A stretch of 64,000 nucleotides of DNA from the NCBI GenBank assembly GCA_003024785.1, contig PUQB01000299.1:211597-275596 (forward strand), given 5' to 3'. This document shows positions 13,259 to 24,139 of the stretch, piece after piece. The notes beneath the pieces were generated by a model that saw nothing but the letters and a program-made list of their open reading frames with translations, was not told the origin of the DNA and ran no database searches. This stretch comes from Selaginella tamariscina (Eukaryota > Streptophyta > Lycopodiopsida > Selaginellales > Selaginellaceae). Every line of letters starts with the position of its first letter. Positions within the stretch are counted from its first letter, which is position 1. The translations under genes were made by a program, and so were the position numbers.

Positions 13259-14217
13259 ATGGCTGATTTCGAGCACTTCCAACGTGAGCACTAAATGTTG
13301 CTTCATGAGCTGGCCACTTTGCGCCAAGTGGTCACCGATCTGCAAGGTTCCACCAATGCGGCACATGTAGCTATTGATGCATCCTCCAAAGTGCAGGCTC
13401 TCTCTCAGGCATCGGTGGTTCCTTCTTCATCGAACTTTTCTTCGGAACCAAAGATCAGCATGCCCGAAAAGTTCGGTGGCAATCGTGCAGATTTTCAAGG
13501 TTTCTTGAATCAGATCTGGCTCTTGATCCGCATGCAACCATGCCGCTACTCGATTGATGCACAAAAAGTTGGCCTTCTGGCATCCTACTAAGTGGATCTC
13601 CACGGGCTTGGGTTGCCCCCTTGCTAGAGCATGACGACCAATTGATGGAAGACTTTGAAGGTTTCGTGGCTGCCTTTGAAGCCTGCTTTGGAGATCATGA
13701 TAAGTACCGTTCCGCATGCACAAAGTTACGGAAGCTCACTCAAGGATCCCGACCAGCTTCCGTCTATACATCCGAATTTCAGCAACTTTGCACGAACATT
13801 CCATGGGACGAGACTGCATTGATTGAACACTTCCATTTTGGGTTGAGGGATGACGTGAAGGACCTTTCCTTACGTTACCGGATGCCCAAACATTAGCAGA
13901 GATCATGCTCGTTGCGACAACCGTCTGTTCGAGCGTCGTCAAGAAAGATCATGTCAGCAGTTCCTGCAAACCAATCCTACAGCTGTGGTACATGTTCCTG
14001 CACCACCTTCTGGAGTAGTTCCTATGGAGGTTGAGAAATCCAAACGTGGCTCTCTTTCTGCTGCTGAGAAGCAACGTCGCCGCAGTGAGAACCTATGCTT
14101 GTATTGTGGTGAAGCAGGACACAAGGTGGCAGAATGTCCTATTAAAGCTAGGAAGTTCAAGACGCGTGAAGTTGAAGCTGAAGTTCAGTCGGAAAACTTC
14201 AATGTCCACTTCGTCTA
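13259..14217 (+). pseudogene. Gypsy gag with CCHC zinc knuckle (family B), degraded
   Basis: Gag of the chromovirus. It probably starts at ATG 13,259 (frame MADFEHFQRE), but a stop follows quickly; a second ATG at 13,295 opens MLLHELATLRQVVTDLQ. The capsid region includes ISMPEKFGGNRADFQGFL, FEGFVAAFEACFGDHDKYR and TSEFQQLCTNIPWDETALI, as in chromovirus gag. The nucleocapsid knuckle is CLYCGEAGHKVAEC (about 14,095-14,136), a regular CX2CX4HX4C. Internal stops lie at about 13,589 and 13,893. Confidence 0.85.
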
Positions 14218-14229
14218 GGAGCCGCGAAG

Positions 14230-16844
14230 TTGGACGTAGGTGCAGGCTCCATTGGTGCTGCTCATACCATTTCATCACTTAAGTTTCCTGTACACATTCA
14301 TCTTAATAATCGAGAGCTCATGGAGTTTGCCTTGTTAAACACTGGTGCAAATGCATGCTTCATGGATGACACTTTTGCAACTCAACATGATTTCGGTGGT
14401 GAAGTTGAAAGCGTGCAGTTCCTGTAGAGGTGGCCGATGGGCGTCTAATTGCTTCTGGCGCAGTTACCCATGCTACCGAACCTCTCTTCTGCAGTTATGG
14501 CACATTCAACTGTTCAATTTCTTCAACTTGATCAAGACTCGATCGACTCCCATCATTTTGGGCATGCCATGGTTCGTTGTTGCAAATCCGCAAATCGACT
14601 GGAGGTCTAGGACGCTCACGTTTTCCTCTCCGACTACTAGGATCAATCCTGTACCTTCCTGTGTGCAGGATACATCCTTAGTATCTGAGGCAGTACAAGC
14701 TACAGGATTGACCGTGCCTGTTCCGTACCAGTGTTGAAGACTCCTCCTCACAGGATTCACCTCATGTCAGTTCCTCAGCATCCGCAGGCTCTCTCCACTC
14801 CTGTAAGTTTGCGTTTTCCTGTACAGGGTTCTTCCAATCCTGTATCAGTGTCGAAGGTTCCTCCTCAACAGGATCCACCTCTGTTGATTCGTCAGCACAT
14901 TCGCAGGCTTTCCCCACTCTGCGCAACCACGGACTCCTGTACAGGATTCTTCCAATCCTGTACACTCGTCAACATCCACACAGGTTTTTTCCAATCCTGC
15001 CTCTTTCTGTTACTCTGCTTCTGTTCCACCCCCCAAGATCCTTCCTCTTTTTAGTCACAGCTCCCTCCTTCTCCTCTCCGAGTTCTTACCACTACCATGC
15101 ATGAACTCGCCACTGATCCTGCTCTTTCCACCTTTTTGCCTTTCAAGTAACTCCTACGTCCTCTTCTACCTTTCCTGTATCCGACTCTCCTGTTTTTCAA
15201 TCTCCTTCTCCTACTCCTTCTCCTTCTCTCCTTCTTCCCTACCATCCAAGTATCATGCCTTTAAGGACGTTTTTGACAAGCACAAGGCTAGTTCTTCCTG
15301 TTCACAGGTCCTACGACTGTCCTATTGATCTTGCGGAAGGAAAGACTCCACCATTCGGACCGATTTATGCATTGTCACCCACAGAGTTGGAGGTTCTTCG
15401 TCAGTACATCGAGGACAACTTGGCATCCGGCTTCATTCGTCACTCAAAGTCCCCTGCAGGAGCCCTATCTTCTTTGTCAAGAAGAAGGATGGGAGTTTAC
15501 GTTTGGTTGTGGACTACAGGGGTTTGAATCAAGTCACCATTCGGAATCGGTACCCGTTGCCATTGATCCCGGAACTTCTCGATCGGCTGCAGGAGCAAAG
15601 GTGTTCAGAAGATTGACTTACGAGGGGCCTACAACCTTGTACGGATTCGTCCAGGCGATGAGTGGAAGACTGCCTTTCGTACAAGGTATGGACACTTCGA
15701 GTACACGGTGATGCCTTCGGCCTTACCAATGCCCCAGCCGTGTTCCAACACATGGTGAACACATCTTTCGTGACTTCTTGGACCAGTTTGTGGTGATCTA
15801 CCTCGACGACATTTTGATTTTCTCCAAGGACCAGGCGGCACATGACAAGCATGTACGACTAGTTCTAGAGCGGCTTCGCGAGCATGGCCTGTACGCGAAG
15901 TTGGAGAAGTGTTTTTTCGACAGGGATTCGGTGGAGTTCTTGGGCTACATCGTCTCTCCTGCTGGTGTTTCCATGGACATGCACAAGGTGAAGACCATCG
16001 TGGAGTGGGAGAGGCCCAAGTCTGTACGAGATGTACAATGTTTCCTTGGCTTTGCAAACTTCTATAGGCGGTTCATACAGGATTCTCCAAGCGTGTACTT
16101 CCACTCACGGAACTCACCAAGCACACAGGGGTTTTCTCCAAGCGTGTACTTCCACTCACGGAACTCACCAAGCACACAGGGGTTTTCTCTTGGTCCGACA
16201 AGGCGGAACATGCATTCACAACACTCAAGGACGCCTTCACGACAGCTCCAATTTTAGCACATCCTGACCCTTCTCGTCCTTTTTTCGTTGAAGCAGATGC
16301 CTCGAATTTTGCAGTAGGATCCGTCCTATCACAAGTTGGAGAAGACAAGTTGCTTCATCCTGTAGCTTTTCACTCTCGTAAGTTTCTTTCGGCGGAGATC
16401 AATTACGAGATTCATGACAAGGAACTTAAGGCCATTGTGGATTCGTTCGAGGAGTGGCGGCATTTCTTAGAAGGTGCTGCGCATCCTGTACAAGTTCTTA
16501 TGGATCACAAGAACCTGGAGTATTTCCAAACAGCTCAAGTTCTCAGTCGGCGACAGGCTAGGTGGGTGGAGTTCCTATCACGTTTTGATTTCGTCATCAT
16601 TTACAGGCCCGATTTTCGGAATGGCAAAGTGGACGCATTGTCTAGGCGCTCTTACCTTGCACTGATCCTAGGCGATCCTGCATATGACTGTCAAAGACAA
16701 GTGTTGTTGGATCCTGATTGTTTCCAACTTGCGGCACTACAGGTTCATCAGGTTCCAGCAAATTCAACACTCCTACAGGACATCCGTTTTGCAGTTGGTT
16801 ACAGACGATTTGGCAAAGAATGTGTTCTCACACATTCATCCTGA
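14230..16844 (+). pseudogene. Protease, reverse transcriptase and RNase H of family B, degraded
   Basis: Pol segment. The protease block reads FALLNTGANACFMDD, so the usual catalytic Asp of DTGA appears as Asn. RT: SKYHAFKDVFDKHKASS, then [17 protein letters not shown], then the catalytic box [14 protein letters not shown] (YLDD, about 15,797-15,815) and [15 protein letters not shown]. RNase H: PFFVEADASNFAVGSVLS, INYEIHDKELKAIVDSFEEW and VKVDALSRR-like ends at about 16,640. Frame changes occur throughout, and 14.75-15.25 kb between protease and RT is a long Ser/Pro-rich linker full of CCTGTACAGG words. The region cannot make a functional polyprotein as read. Confidence 0.88.
16085..16188 (+). 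repeat. 51-bp tandem duplication inside family-B pol
   Basis: Two consecutive copies of a 51-bp unit (starting at about 16,085 and 16,136; core GTGTACTTCCACTCACGGAA) lie at the RT-RNase H junction, after FANFYRRFI. The period is 17 codons, so the duplication itself keeps the frame. It looks like a local duplication after insertion or within the lineage. Confidence 0.9.
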
Positions 16845-18240
16845 CATTGCAAGTTCCTCTTCCTCCAGTTCCCGTCCAGACTACAAGTTGTTCGCCATAC
16901 AGGATGGACTCCTATACCGGGAAGGTCTCCTATACGTTCTTGTTGGTATTTCCAAGACTCGTGTGGTACAGGATTGTCATGATACCCCGGCTACAGGACA
17001 TTTTGGTGTGGCCAAGACAGTGGAATTGGCGACTCGCAACTATTGGTGGCCTGGGTTGCGAGGTTTTATGGAAAGGTTTATATGGAGCTGTGACACTTGT
17101 AACAGGTCGAAGATGCCTCATCATGCACCCTCTAGTCTTCTTCGTCCTCTTCCTGTTCCTTCTGCTCCTTGGAGATCCATTTCTATGGATTTCCTCATAG
17201 ATCTTCCTCCTCGTGGATTCGATGTAGTTCTTGTGGTGGTTAACCGTTTCACTAAGCATGCTCATTTCCTACCCTGCAACAAGACAGTTATAGGTCAGAC
17301 AACTGCTGAGTTGGTGATCCGTGAAGTGTTCCAACATCATGGTCTTCCTGAGAGCATTGTTTCCGATCGAGGTCCACAATTCATGTCCAAGTTTTGGCGA
17401 GAGCTTCTTCAGAGTCTATAGGTTAAAGCGATCCGCAAACTGATGGGCAGTCCAAATGCACAATTCAGACCTTGGAACAGTATCTTCGTTGCTTCATCAG
17501 TTACCAGCAGGACAACTGGTTGGACCTTCTTCCAATGGCAGAGTTTGCCTACAAAAACTCCGTTCACGCATCTACAAGACAAACACCTTTCTTTGCTCTT
17601 ACAGGGCACCATCCACGTTTTGACTTTGCTCCTCCCGCTTCTCCTTCTTCCGCTCCTATAGTACAGGATTGTTTCCAGCATCTTTGTCAAGTATAGGATG
17701 ATCTCCGAGTTCATCTTCAGCAGGCACAGGAACGATACAAGCATCATGTTGATGCTCACCGTCAGCCGGCACCTGCATACAAGATTGGTGATCTCGTGTG
17801 GTTTCTTCGTCGACATATTTGCACCAACAAGCCTTTTTCTAAGTTGGATTTTCAACGATTGGGCCCTTACAGGATTGTGGCAAAGGTCAATCCTGTAGCT
17901 TTCTGACTCGAGTTACCATCTACGGTGAAACTTCATCCTGTGTTTCACACCTCCTTGTTGGAGTCGTATCATCCTTCTTCTCTTCCCGGTCGTGCTTCTT
18001 CTCCTCCCCCTCCTGTGGTCATTGACACTGAACCTGAGTACGAAGTTGCAACCATCCTTAATTCTCGTCTTCATCGCCGCCAACTCCAATACTTGGTGGA
18101 TTGGAAAGGTTATTTGCCTACTGATCGCACTTGAGAACCTGCATCCAATTTACTCCATGCTTCTTCCAAAGTTGCTGCCTTCCATTGGCATTATCCTGCT
18201 AAATTAAGACCCAAGACTCGTGGAACTCGTCTTTAGGGAG
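16845..18240 (+). pseudogene. Integrase with C-terminal chromodomain (family B), degraded
   Basis: DDE integrase. The zinc-binding HHCC region ends in FIWSCDTCNRSKM (about 17,083-17,120). The catalytic core includes DFLIDLPPRGFDVVLVVVNR and ESIVSDRGPQFMSKFWREL. The tail contains LHPVFHTSLLESYHPSSL and a chromodomain, EVATILNSRLHRRQLQYLVD then WKGYLPTDRTWEP, which targets chromoviruses to heterochromatin marks. The Trp codon before EP reads as TGA at about 18,132, and a stop and frame change after FWRELLQSL (about 17,419) split the core. Confidence 0.87.
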
Positions 18241-18247
18241 GAGGTGC

Positions 18248-18868
18248 TGTCACGACCCGATACAGGATACAGGATTCCGGATACAAGATACGGGTTGCAG
18301 AACTTTCCTACAGAATATTCCTACCAAGATTCCGGATACAGGATATGGTTGCAAGATATTCCTACAGGATATGCCACAGGATATGCCTAGAGGATAAGGG
18401 ACATGTGGACTCATCTTAGCCTCTGCATGCATGCAGTCACTTTGCATGCATGTAACCACTTTTAGCACTCATGCCTAGATTAGCTCTTGGAGTTGTGAGC
18501 ATAAAAGCTCCAACCTAATTGTTGTACAATCAGTTACTATCAACACCAGTCTTACTACGATCAATCTTATCTTGTCTTGCTTCTTGTTCTCTCCTTGTCT
18601 TGTTCCTGGATCCTGTCATGCTCCTGTTCCCGGATCCTGTCTTATTCCCGGATCCTATCTTGTTCCCGGATCCTGTCCTGTTCCTGTCTTGTTCTTAGAT
18701 CCTGTCCTGCACCTTCCTGTCTTGCTCTCGGATCCTATCCTGATCTTGTCTTGCTCCTGGATCCGTCCTGTTCCTAGTTCCTGTCCTGCTCTCGGTCCTG
18801 TTCCTGAGTCAAGCCTTCCTGTTCTTGGAATCCTACTCTCTTCTTGGTTCCTGGATCATGGCTTGACA
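18248..18868 (+). repeat. 3' LTR of Gypsy family B
   Basis: 621 bp, homologous to the 5' LTR at 12,564-13,166 from TGTCACG to TTGACA. The differences between the pair are mostly point changes and variation in the TCCTG-word repeat, which indicates that time has passed since insertion. It is directly followed by the remaining piece of the disrupted family-A LTR. Confidence 0.9.
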
Positions 18869-19052
18869 ACGCGTGTTGTTCCGAGTACCTTGGTAGTTGA
18901 TTCGAACGATCAGATCTATGTTTGGGTTAAGCGCCACCTAACAAATGTCGTTGTCGATCAATACCTGCTATACCTTCCCCACTTGACCACTCTGTCTTGT
19001 CGCTAGTCCGCGCTAGCTAGCAGTTTGACGGTGGTCAACCCACCTTCAACCA
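18869..19052 (-). repeat. 5' LTR of family A, second fragment
   Basis: This is the other side of the LTR disrupted by family B. Reading in minus orientation from 19,052 it starts TGGTTGAAGG, as family-A LTRs do, and runs to the insertion point. The words GGTAGTTGATTCGAACGATC and ACGCGTGTTGTTCC match the corresponding stretch of the solo LTR in reverse. With 12,084-12,563 it gives about 664 bp, close to the 676 bp of the solo LTR. Confidence 0.85.
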
Positions 19053-22000
19053 ATGATAGAGTATGCTTTTCATGAGTGGCCAGTGGTAATGCCTTGGTGA
19101 AGAGGTCAGCTACCATCTCTACTATAGGACAATAAACCAGCTCCATCATTCCTATAGTTACTTGCTCCCTGATAAAATGAAATTGAACCTGGATGTGTTT
19201 TGTCCTCGCATGGAATCTTGGGTTCTTGGTAAGTGCAATGGCTCTTTGGTTGTCACAGTAGATCACTGTTTGTTCAACCTGTTTGTAGATCACTCCGTGA
19301 AGAAGCCTTGTAAGCCAAACACACTCTTGTTGTAGCCACATGTTCTACTTGCAAACTTGAAAGCGCTATTATTGGCTATCGCTTGACTCCACGTAACGGC
19401 TGCACTTCCAAGGTTAAAGTAATAACCTGAAGTTGATTTCATGGAATCAATTTTGCCTGCCCAATCTGTGTCGAACAAACCTTGTAGTTGGATGCCTCTC
19501 TGCATTTTCTAGTAGCATAAGCTAAGGTTGATGGTTCCCTTCAGATAATGAAAAATTCGTTTCACAACTGATCAGTGTTGCCTTCCCGGGTTCTTGAGAA
19601 ATTGAGAAACGACTCCCATTGAATATGCGATATCTGGTCTAGTGCACACAATTAGGTACACTAAGCTTCCAACCATCTGTCGGTAGGGAATCAACTTGAT
19701 CTTCTCATGCTCTGCTTTAGTTTGAGGCTCCATGTCTCTGGACCAGTGAAGATCACTTGCATAGGCGTACTTGCAGGATTCAAATCACCAAGGTAAAATT
19801 TATCTAGCATTTCTTGTACGTACCTCTTCTGAGACATCTCAAGTACTCCCTTCCTCCTATCTCAAAAGATTTGAATCCTAAGGCAATAGTGAATATTGCC
19901 TAAGTCCACCATTTCGAATTTTGCACTAAGTTCTTGCTTCAGTCGTTGAAGCATGCCACAATGATTAGAGAGTAGGATGCAATTGTCAACATATAGCACC
20001 ATGAGCACTTGGAACTTACCTATTGTTTTGCAGTAGACATTTGTGTTAGTTGAACTTCACAAAAATCCTAGCAATTGCAAGGAGGATTCGATCTTCTCAT
20101 ACCAGGCCCTCGGTGCTTGTTTTTAAGTCCATACAGCGCTTTCTTTAGCTTGCAAACATGTTGTTTTGCTCCATGTAATTCAAATCCTGCCGGCTGCTGA
20201 ATATAGATTTCTTCTTTCAAATGGCCATGTAAAAATGTTGTTTTTACATCCATCTGCTCGACTTCCCAATTTTCTTGAGCAACAATGTTGAGGAGGATTC
20301 AAACAAAAGTTAATTTCACCACTGGTGAAAAAGTTTCTGAGAAGTCTTAGCCTTCCACTTGAGAAATCCCCCTAGCCACAAAACGAGCCTTGTATCTCCC
20401 AGGTGTGTCATCAATTATTGACTTGATTCGAAACAACCATTTGGTGCTCACGACTTTTCTCCCAGCTGAAAGAGAACTAAATCCCAAGTTTCATTTTTCA
20501 GGAGAGAAGAATACTCCTCATCAATTGCTTGCTTCCACACTTATGCATCTGGTCCACTGAGAGCTTGCTGAATATTCTCAACATAAACACATCACAGCCT
20601 TGTGAATAGAATGTGAAGAATTCACCTCCAGCTCTCACTGCTTCATCCCAATCCGAATCCTGGACATCAGAACGTGTCCTGGTTATTCTTGGCTTGAGTC
20701 TCATTGCTTGAGGCTGCCTTGGCTGTGGCTTCCATGTGTGAACTCTAGCTGCACGTTTTACCACTTCTTGACGATATTGAGCACCTTTCTGAGTTAAGGT
20801 GATTGTGCGAGTAGATCGCCGTAATCCAATCTTCCCTCTACTGCTCATGCCAAGTAATCATGGTTCCTTTGTTTGTGCCCTAAATGGTGAACTGTGCATG
20901 CCTACTGCAGGTGCTGAAGTAGAAGATGATGATGCTATTATGACTAGAGGAGGAGGTTGAGTAGGCATTGGCAATGTGCTAAGAACTTGTGATCTCCTGC
21001 TTTCTTCTTCTTCATCGTCGTTGTAACTAAATTGACCACTTGTCAATGTTGAGGGTTGACCATCACCATGTCTTGTTTGGTAATTGTGAGATTCGTCAAA
21101 GATCACATCCCTGCTCACAACTACCTTCATGGTAGCTTGTAGCCCTTCATCTTGTCGCTATATCCAATGTGGATACATTTGTTTGCTTTTTGGTCCAATT
21201 TGACCCGCTCATCCTTTGGAACGTGAGAATAAGCGATGCATCCAAATATGTGGATGCTACTAACATCATGCTTGATGCCATACCACGCTTGGTACAATGT
21301 CATCCCCTTCACAGTAGAAGTAAGCTGACGATTTCTCATATAAGCCATTGTGGAAACAGCATCTCACCAAAAGCTCTTTGGTAGTCCCGAATCTTGCAGA
21401 AGTGTAGTTGCTCCTTCTTGCATCATCCTATTCATACGTTTTGCTATGCCATTTTGTTAAGGAGTTTTAGGCACTAAGAATTGTCATTGAGTTCCAGCTG
21501 AATCAATGTGACAAAGTACTTCTTCTTGTTCCTGGAAAGTATTGGCATAGGGCCACACACATTAGAGTGAACAAGATCAAGGATTTTGTTTCCTCTTTTA
21601 CTCCCTCAACCGAAAATGGAAAGCAATGCTTACCAAGTATGCAAGGCTCACAAAACTCCAAGTCGGTTGAAGTAATGTCTAGGCCTTCTATGTGTCCTTC
21701 TACTGCCAGCTTCTTGATTGAGTTTGCATGAGTATGACCAAGTCTCATGTGCCAAATCCTGAGACTCATTGGTTTTTTCAAACTAGCCATCATCAAAGCT
21801 CGATTTGGATAAAGAACTTTTGCGTTAAGTTGATAAAGACCTGTGAAGCGTTTCCTTGATGCTATCATGTTTTGCTTCTTGCTAATAGTACACCTCTGCT
21901 TGTCAAATTTGATCTAACAATATGTGTCTGCAATCTTCCCAACAGAAAACAAGGTTTTCTTAACTCCTGGAACATAGTAAACGTTTTGAATCTTTACTAA

Positions 22001-22130
22001 ATTGTCTCTAAACTTGATCCCAATGGGGAATTCACCGTTGTAACAGATGTCCTAGAGTTGACTATCTTTTTGAGGGTGTGTACTCTTCTGATTCTCTAAC
22101 CTTCAAATTTCTTCTATTGTCAAGAATGTA
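19053..22130 (-). pseudogene. Ty1/Copia pol relic (protease end, integrase, RT, RNase H), minus strand
   Basis: Reading leftwards on the minus strand: the post-protease block YVPGVKKTLFSVGKIAD (about 21.97 kb), GAG-pre-integrase MRLGHTHANSIKKLAVEGH and CEPCILGKHCFPF (about 21.75-21.64 kb), and integrase end SSIHIFGCIAYSHVPKDER (about 21.26 kb). RT follows with MDVKTTFLHGHLKEEIYIQQ and CKLKKALYGLK (about 20.25-20.12 kb), then a VLYVDN box (about 20.0 kb). RNase H has VIYCDNQRAIALTKNPRFH, TKHIQVQFHFIREQV and MVADLFTKALP (about 19.26-19.09 kb). Many stops break it. The gag and both LTRs are missing. The right end of the family-A LTR abuts its 3' coding end at 19,052, so the family-A insertion probably removed or separated the Copia LTR. 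Confidence 0.85.
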
Positions 22131-24139
22131 ATCAATAAGACACCCTCATTGCAGAATTGTCTTCATGCATTGTGAAACTACATCAGGAACAATTATAATC
22201 CCCATGGTCTATTTTTGGCAATGCCTCCCCATGACTTTTGTTCTTGGCATTGCTAAGTTGGGATTGCCACTTTTAAGAACCCCTTTTGCAAAGTGAAATG
22301 CATACCCCTCTTGTGAATTGTGCTATCAACTAAATGTCCAATCGGGTTTGCCTTTGCATACTATACACTGGAATTTAATTTCAGGCACGTACCTCAAAAC
22401 CCTAAACCATTGTATTTGCGTTATGCTAAAATAAATAAACCATGTTTGTAAATATTAAATGAAAATTATATACACCAATAATTAAAAAAACTAAACATAT
22501 TACTTCACTTTCATTTTGAAACACTAGACATATTATTCTATTTCCGTTTCAAAACACTAAACATATTACTTCACTTTTGTAAACATATTATTTTATTTCT
22601 ATTTCAAAACTAGAATAATATTACTTGTTCCATTCTCAAATAAACAAGTATGTTTATTGGAGTGTCATTTATATTAAATATAAAAAGAACTTGATCAATC
22701 AAGATTGAGTTTACCTAATAAATTTCTCTACCAAAGGCTTTGCCATGATAAATTATGCCAATGGTTTTTCTATTGGTTTGTGTGAAATTTGTCTAGTTGA
22801 CACATTGTCACCCTCCTTCGGAATTTATCATGCCGAGGCCAACAATGGATTTATCTAGCAAGACCAACAATGTATTTATCTAGCGACTCGTTGTCCTCCT
22901 TTGACCTCAATGGGATTTATCCTGCCAAGGCCAACAATGGGTGTTAATGAGGTTATCTAAGTTTTTGTTCACAAAAATTTACTTTCAAACATGTGCCTCA
23001 AAACCAGATTAGTATAAACATATTACTCTTGTTTGGTGTCAACCATCTATATATATTGCCCTCTCGATCATCCTTTAAGTTTTAACTTTATAAATCTTGC
23101 CTTTATATGATTTCTCACAAATATTTTATAAATGTCTGACTCTTGCATTGTATATTACTCAAAAATTAGATATTTATAAAATGTTTATAAAACATAACCT
23201 TTAAAGTATATATCAATGAACCATAATCTTTAAAAACAATGTTTAATCAAGCATGTGACATGAAAATAAAAATCAGTTGATTCTTTATGTAGTAAAACTA
23301 AGTTTATTAATAGAATTAGGCATAGCTAATAAGATTTTTAATAAAAAATTCTTTGTAAACTATTTATTAAAAGTTTGAATATCTTTTGTATGTTATCACA
23401 TTCATAAATATGGGCATCTATGCCGACCGAATTTGGATTGAAAGTTATTCAGGATCATTCAAGGAATATTCAAGGATTCTTTAATCTTTTAAGATTTCAT
23501 TAATCATATTTAGTTAAATATTTTTTAATAATTAATAATTATTAAGTATATAACTTAAAAAAAAAAAACTACAGTTACATGAAATAAGAAAACTTAATAT
23601 TCCAACTAAATAAAACACCTTTTTAAATTTGGTGTTCGATAGATAGTTTCGTTGCCAAATAAATCTATCTTTGACGAATGCTATTTATGATATTCTAAGT
23701 TTGATATATATGCTGATCTGGATTTTCAAAAGGGATCCATCTAAGACTTTTAAGCACCCTCAAACCAAAATGGGTAAAAGTCTAAAAGATCATAAAATAG
23801 GAATATATATATATATATATATAACATTTTCTTCATTTATAATCTTTATAATGGTGCCATAATCATCATAAATCATGCAAGAGGAGTTGGATGTTTTACT
23901 GGAGATTGAAAATGGTTCCTGAGGCTCCAAACCACTAACTGGTTGCATGTGTAACATGGCTATTAACAAAGGAAAACAGTTTCACACCTGTAAAAAATGA
24001 TATGCTCGAAGTCAGCTGTAATTGTACGGAATTTAACTGATCAAGAAGATATAACTTCAATGCTAGTAAAAAATCACACGTTAAAATAAACATTGTGCAA
24101 TTAACAATAATAATGAAAGCAAAAAACCTTGCATAGGCT
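22131..24139. other. Intergenic region with short imperfect repeats
   Basis: About 2 kb without a supported gene. From 22,480 to 22,620 there are three imperfect copies of a ~46-bp AT-rich unit with the word AACATATTACTTCACTTT. From 22,790 to 22,950 a motif around ACAATGGATTTATCTAGC recurs three to four times. A TA-rich microsatellite lies at about 23,802-23,822. The part nearest the Copia relic may be its decayed gag end, but I cannot show it. Confidence 0.6.

Larger units (their letters stand above)
12564..18868 (+). mobile_element. Complete Ty3/Gypsy chromovirus (family B), degraded coding region
   Basis: A 6.3-kb element with two LTRs (12,564-13,166 and 18,248-18,868), both starting TGTCACGACCC and ending CTTGACA. 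The order is gag, protease, RT, RNase H, integrase, chromodomain. A purine-rich tract (TTTAGGGAGGAGGTGC) lies directly before the 3' LTR. I do not recognise the primer-binding site after the 5' LTR. The flanks are ACGTG on the left and ACGCG on the right, a target duplication with one difference, and joining the flanks restores a continuous family-A LTR. Many stop codons and frame changes show that this copy is not functional. Confidence 0.9.
7553..19052 (-). mobile_element. Ty3/Gypsy element, family A, 5' half, minus strand, interrupted by two later insertions
   Basis: Reading leftwards, the element starts with a 5' LTR (19,052 to 18,869 and 12,563 to 12,084), then leader and gag (about 11.9 to 8.95 kb), then protease (8.55 to 8.1 kb), and fades out near 7.55 kb without RT, integrase or a 3' LTR. 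The LTR is homologous to the solo LTR at 10,492-11,167 and to the 3' LTR at 54,143-54,817. The protease region matches the start of the second family-A copy at 48.44 kb, so together the two copies show the order LTR-gag-PR-RT-RH-IN-extra region-LTR. The GC-rich composition contrasts with the AT-rich host flanks. A complete Gypsy element (12,564-18,868) and a solo LTR lie inside it. Confidence 0.8.
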
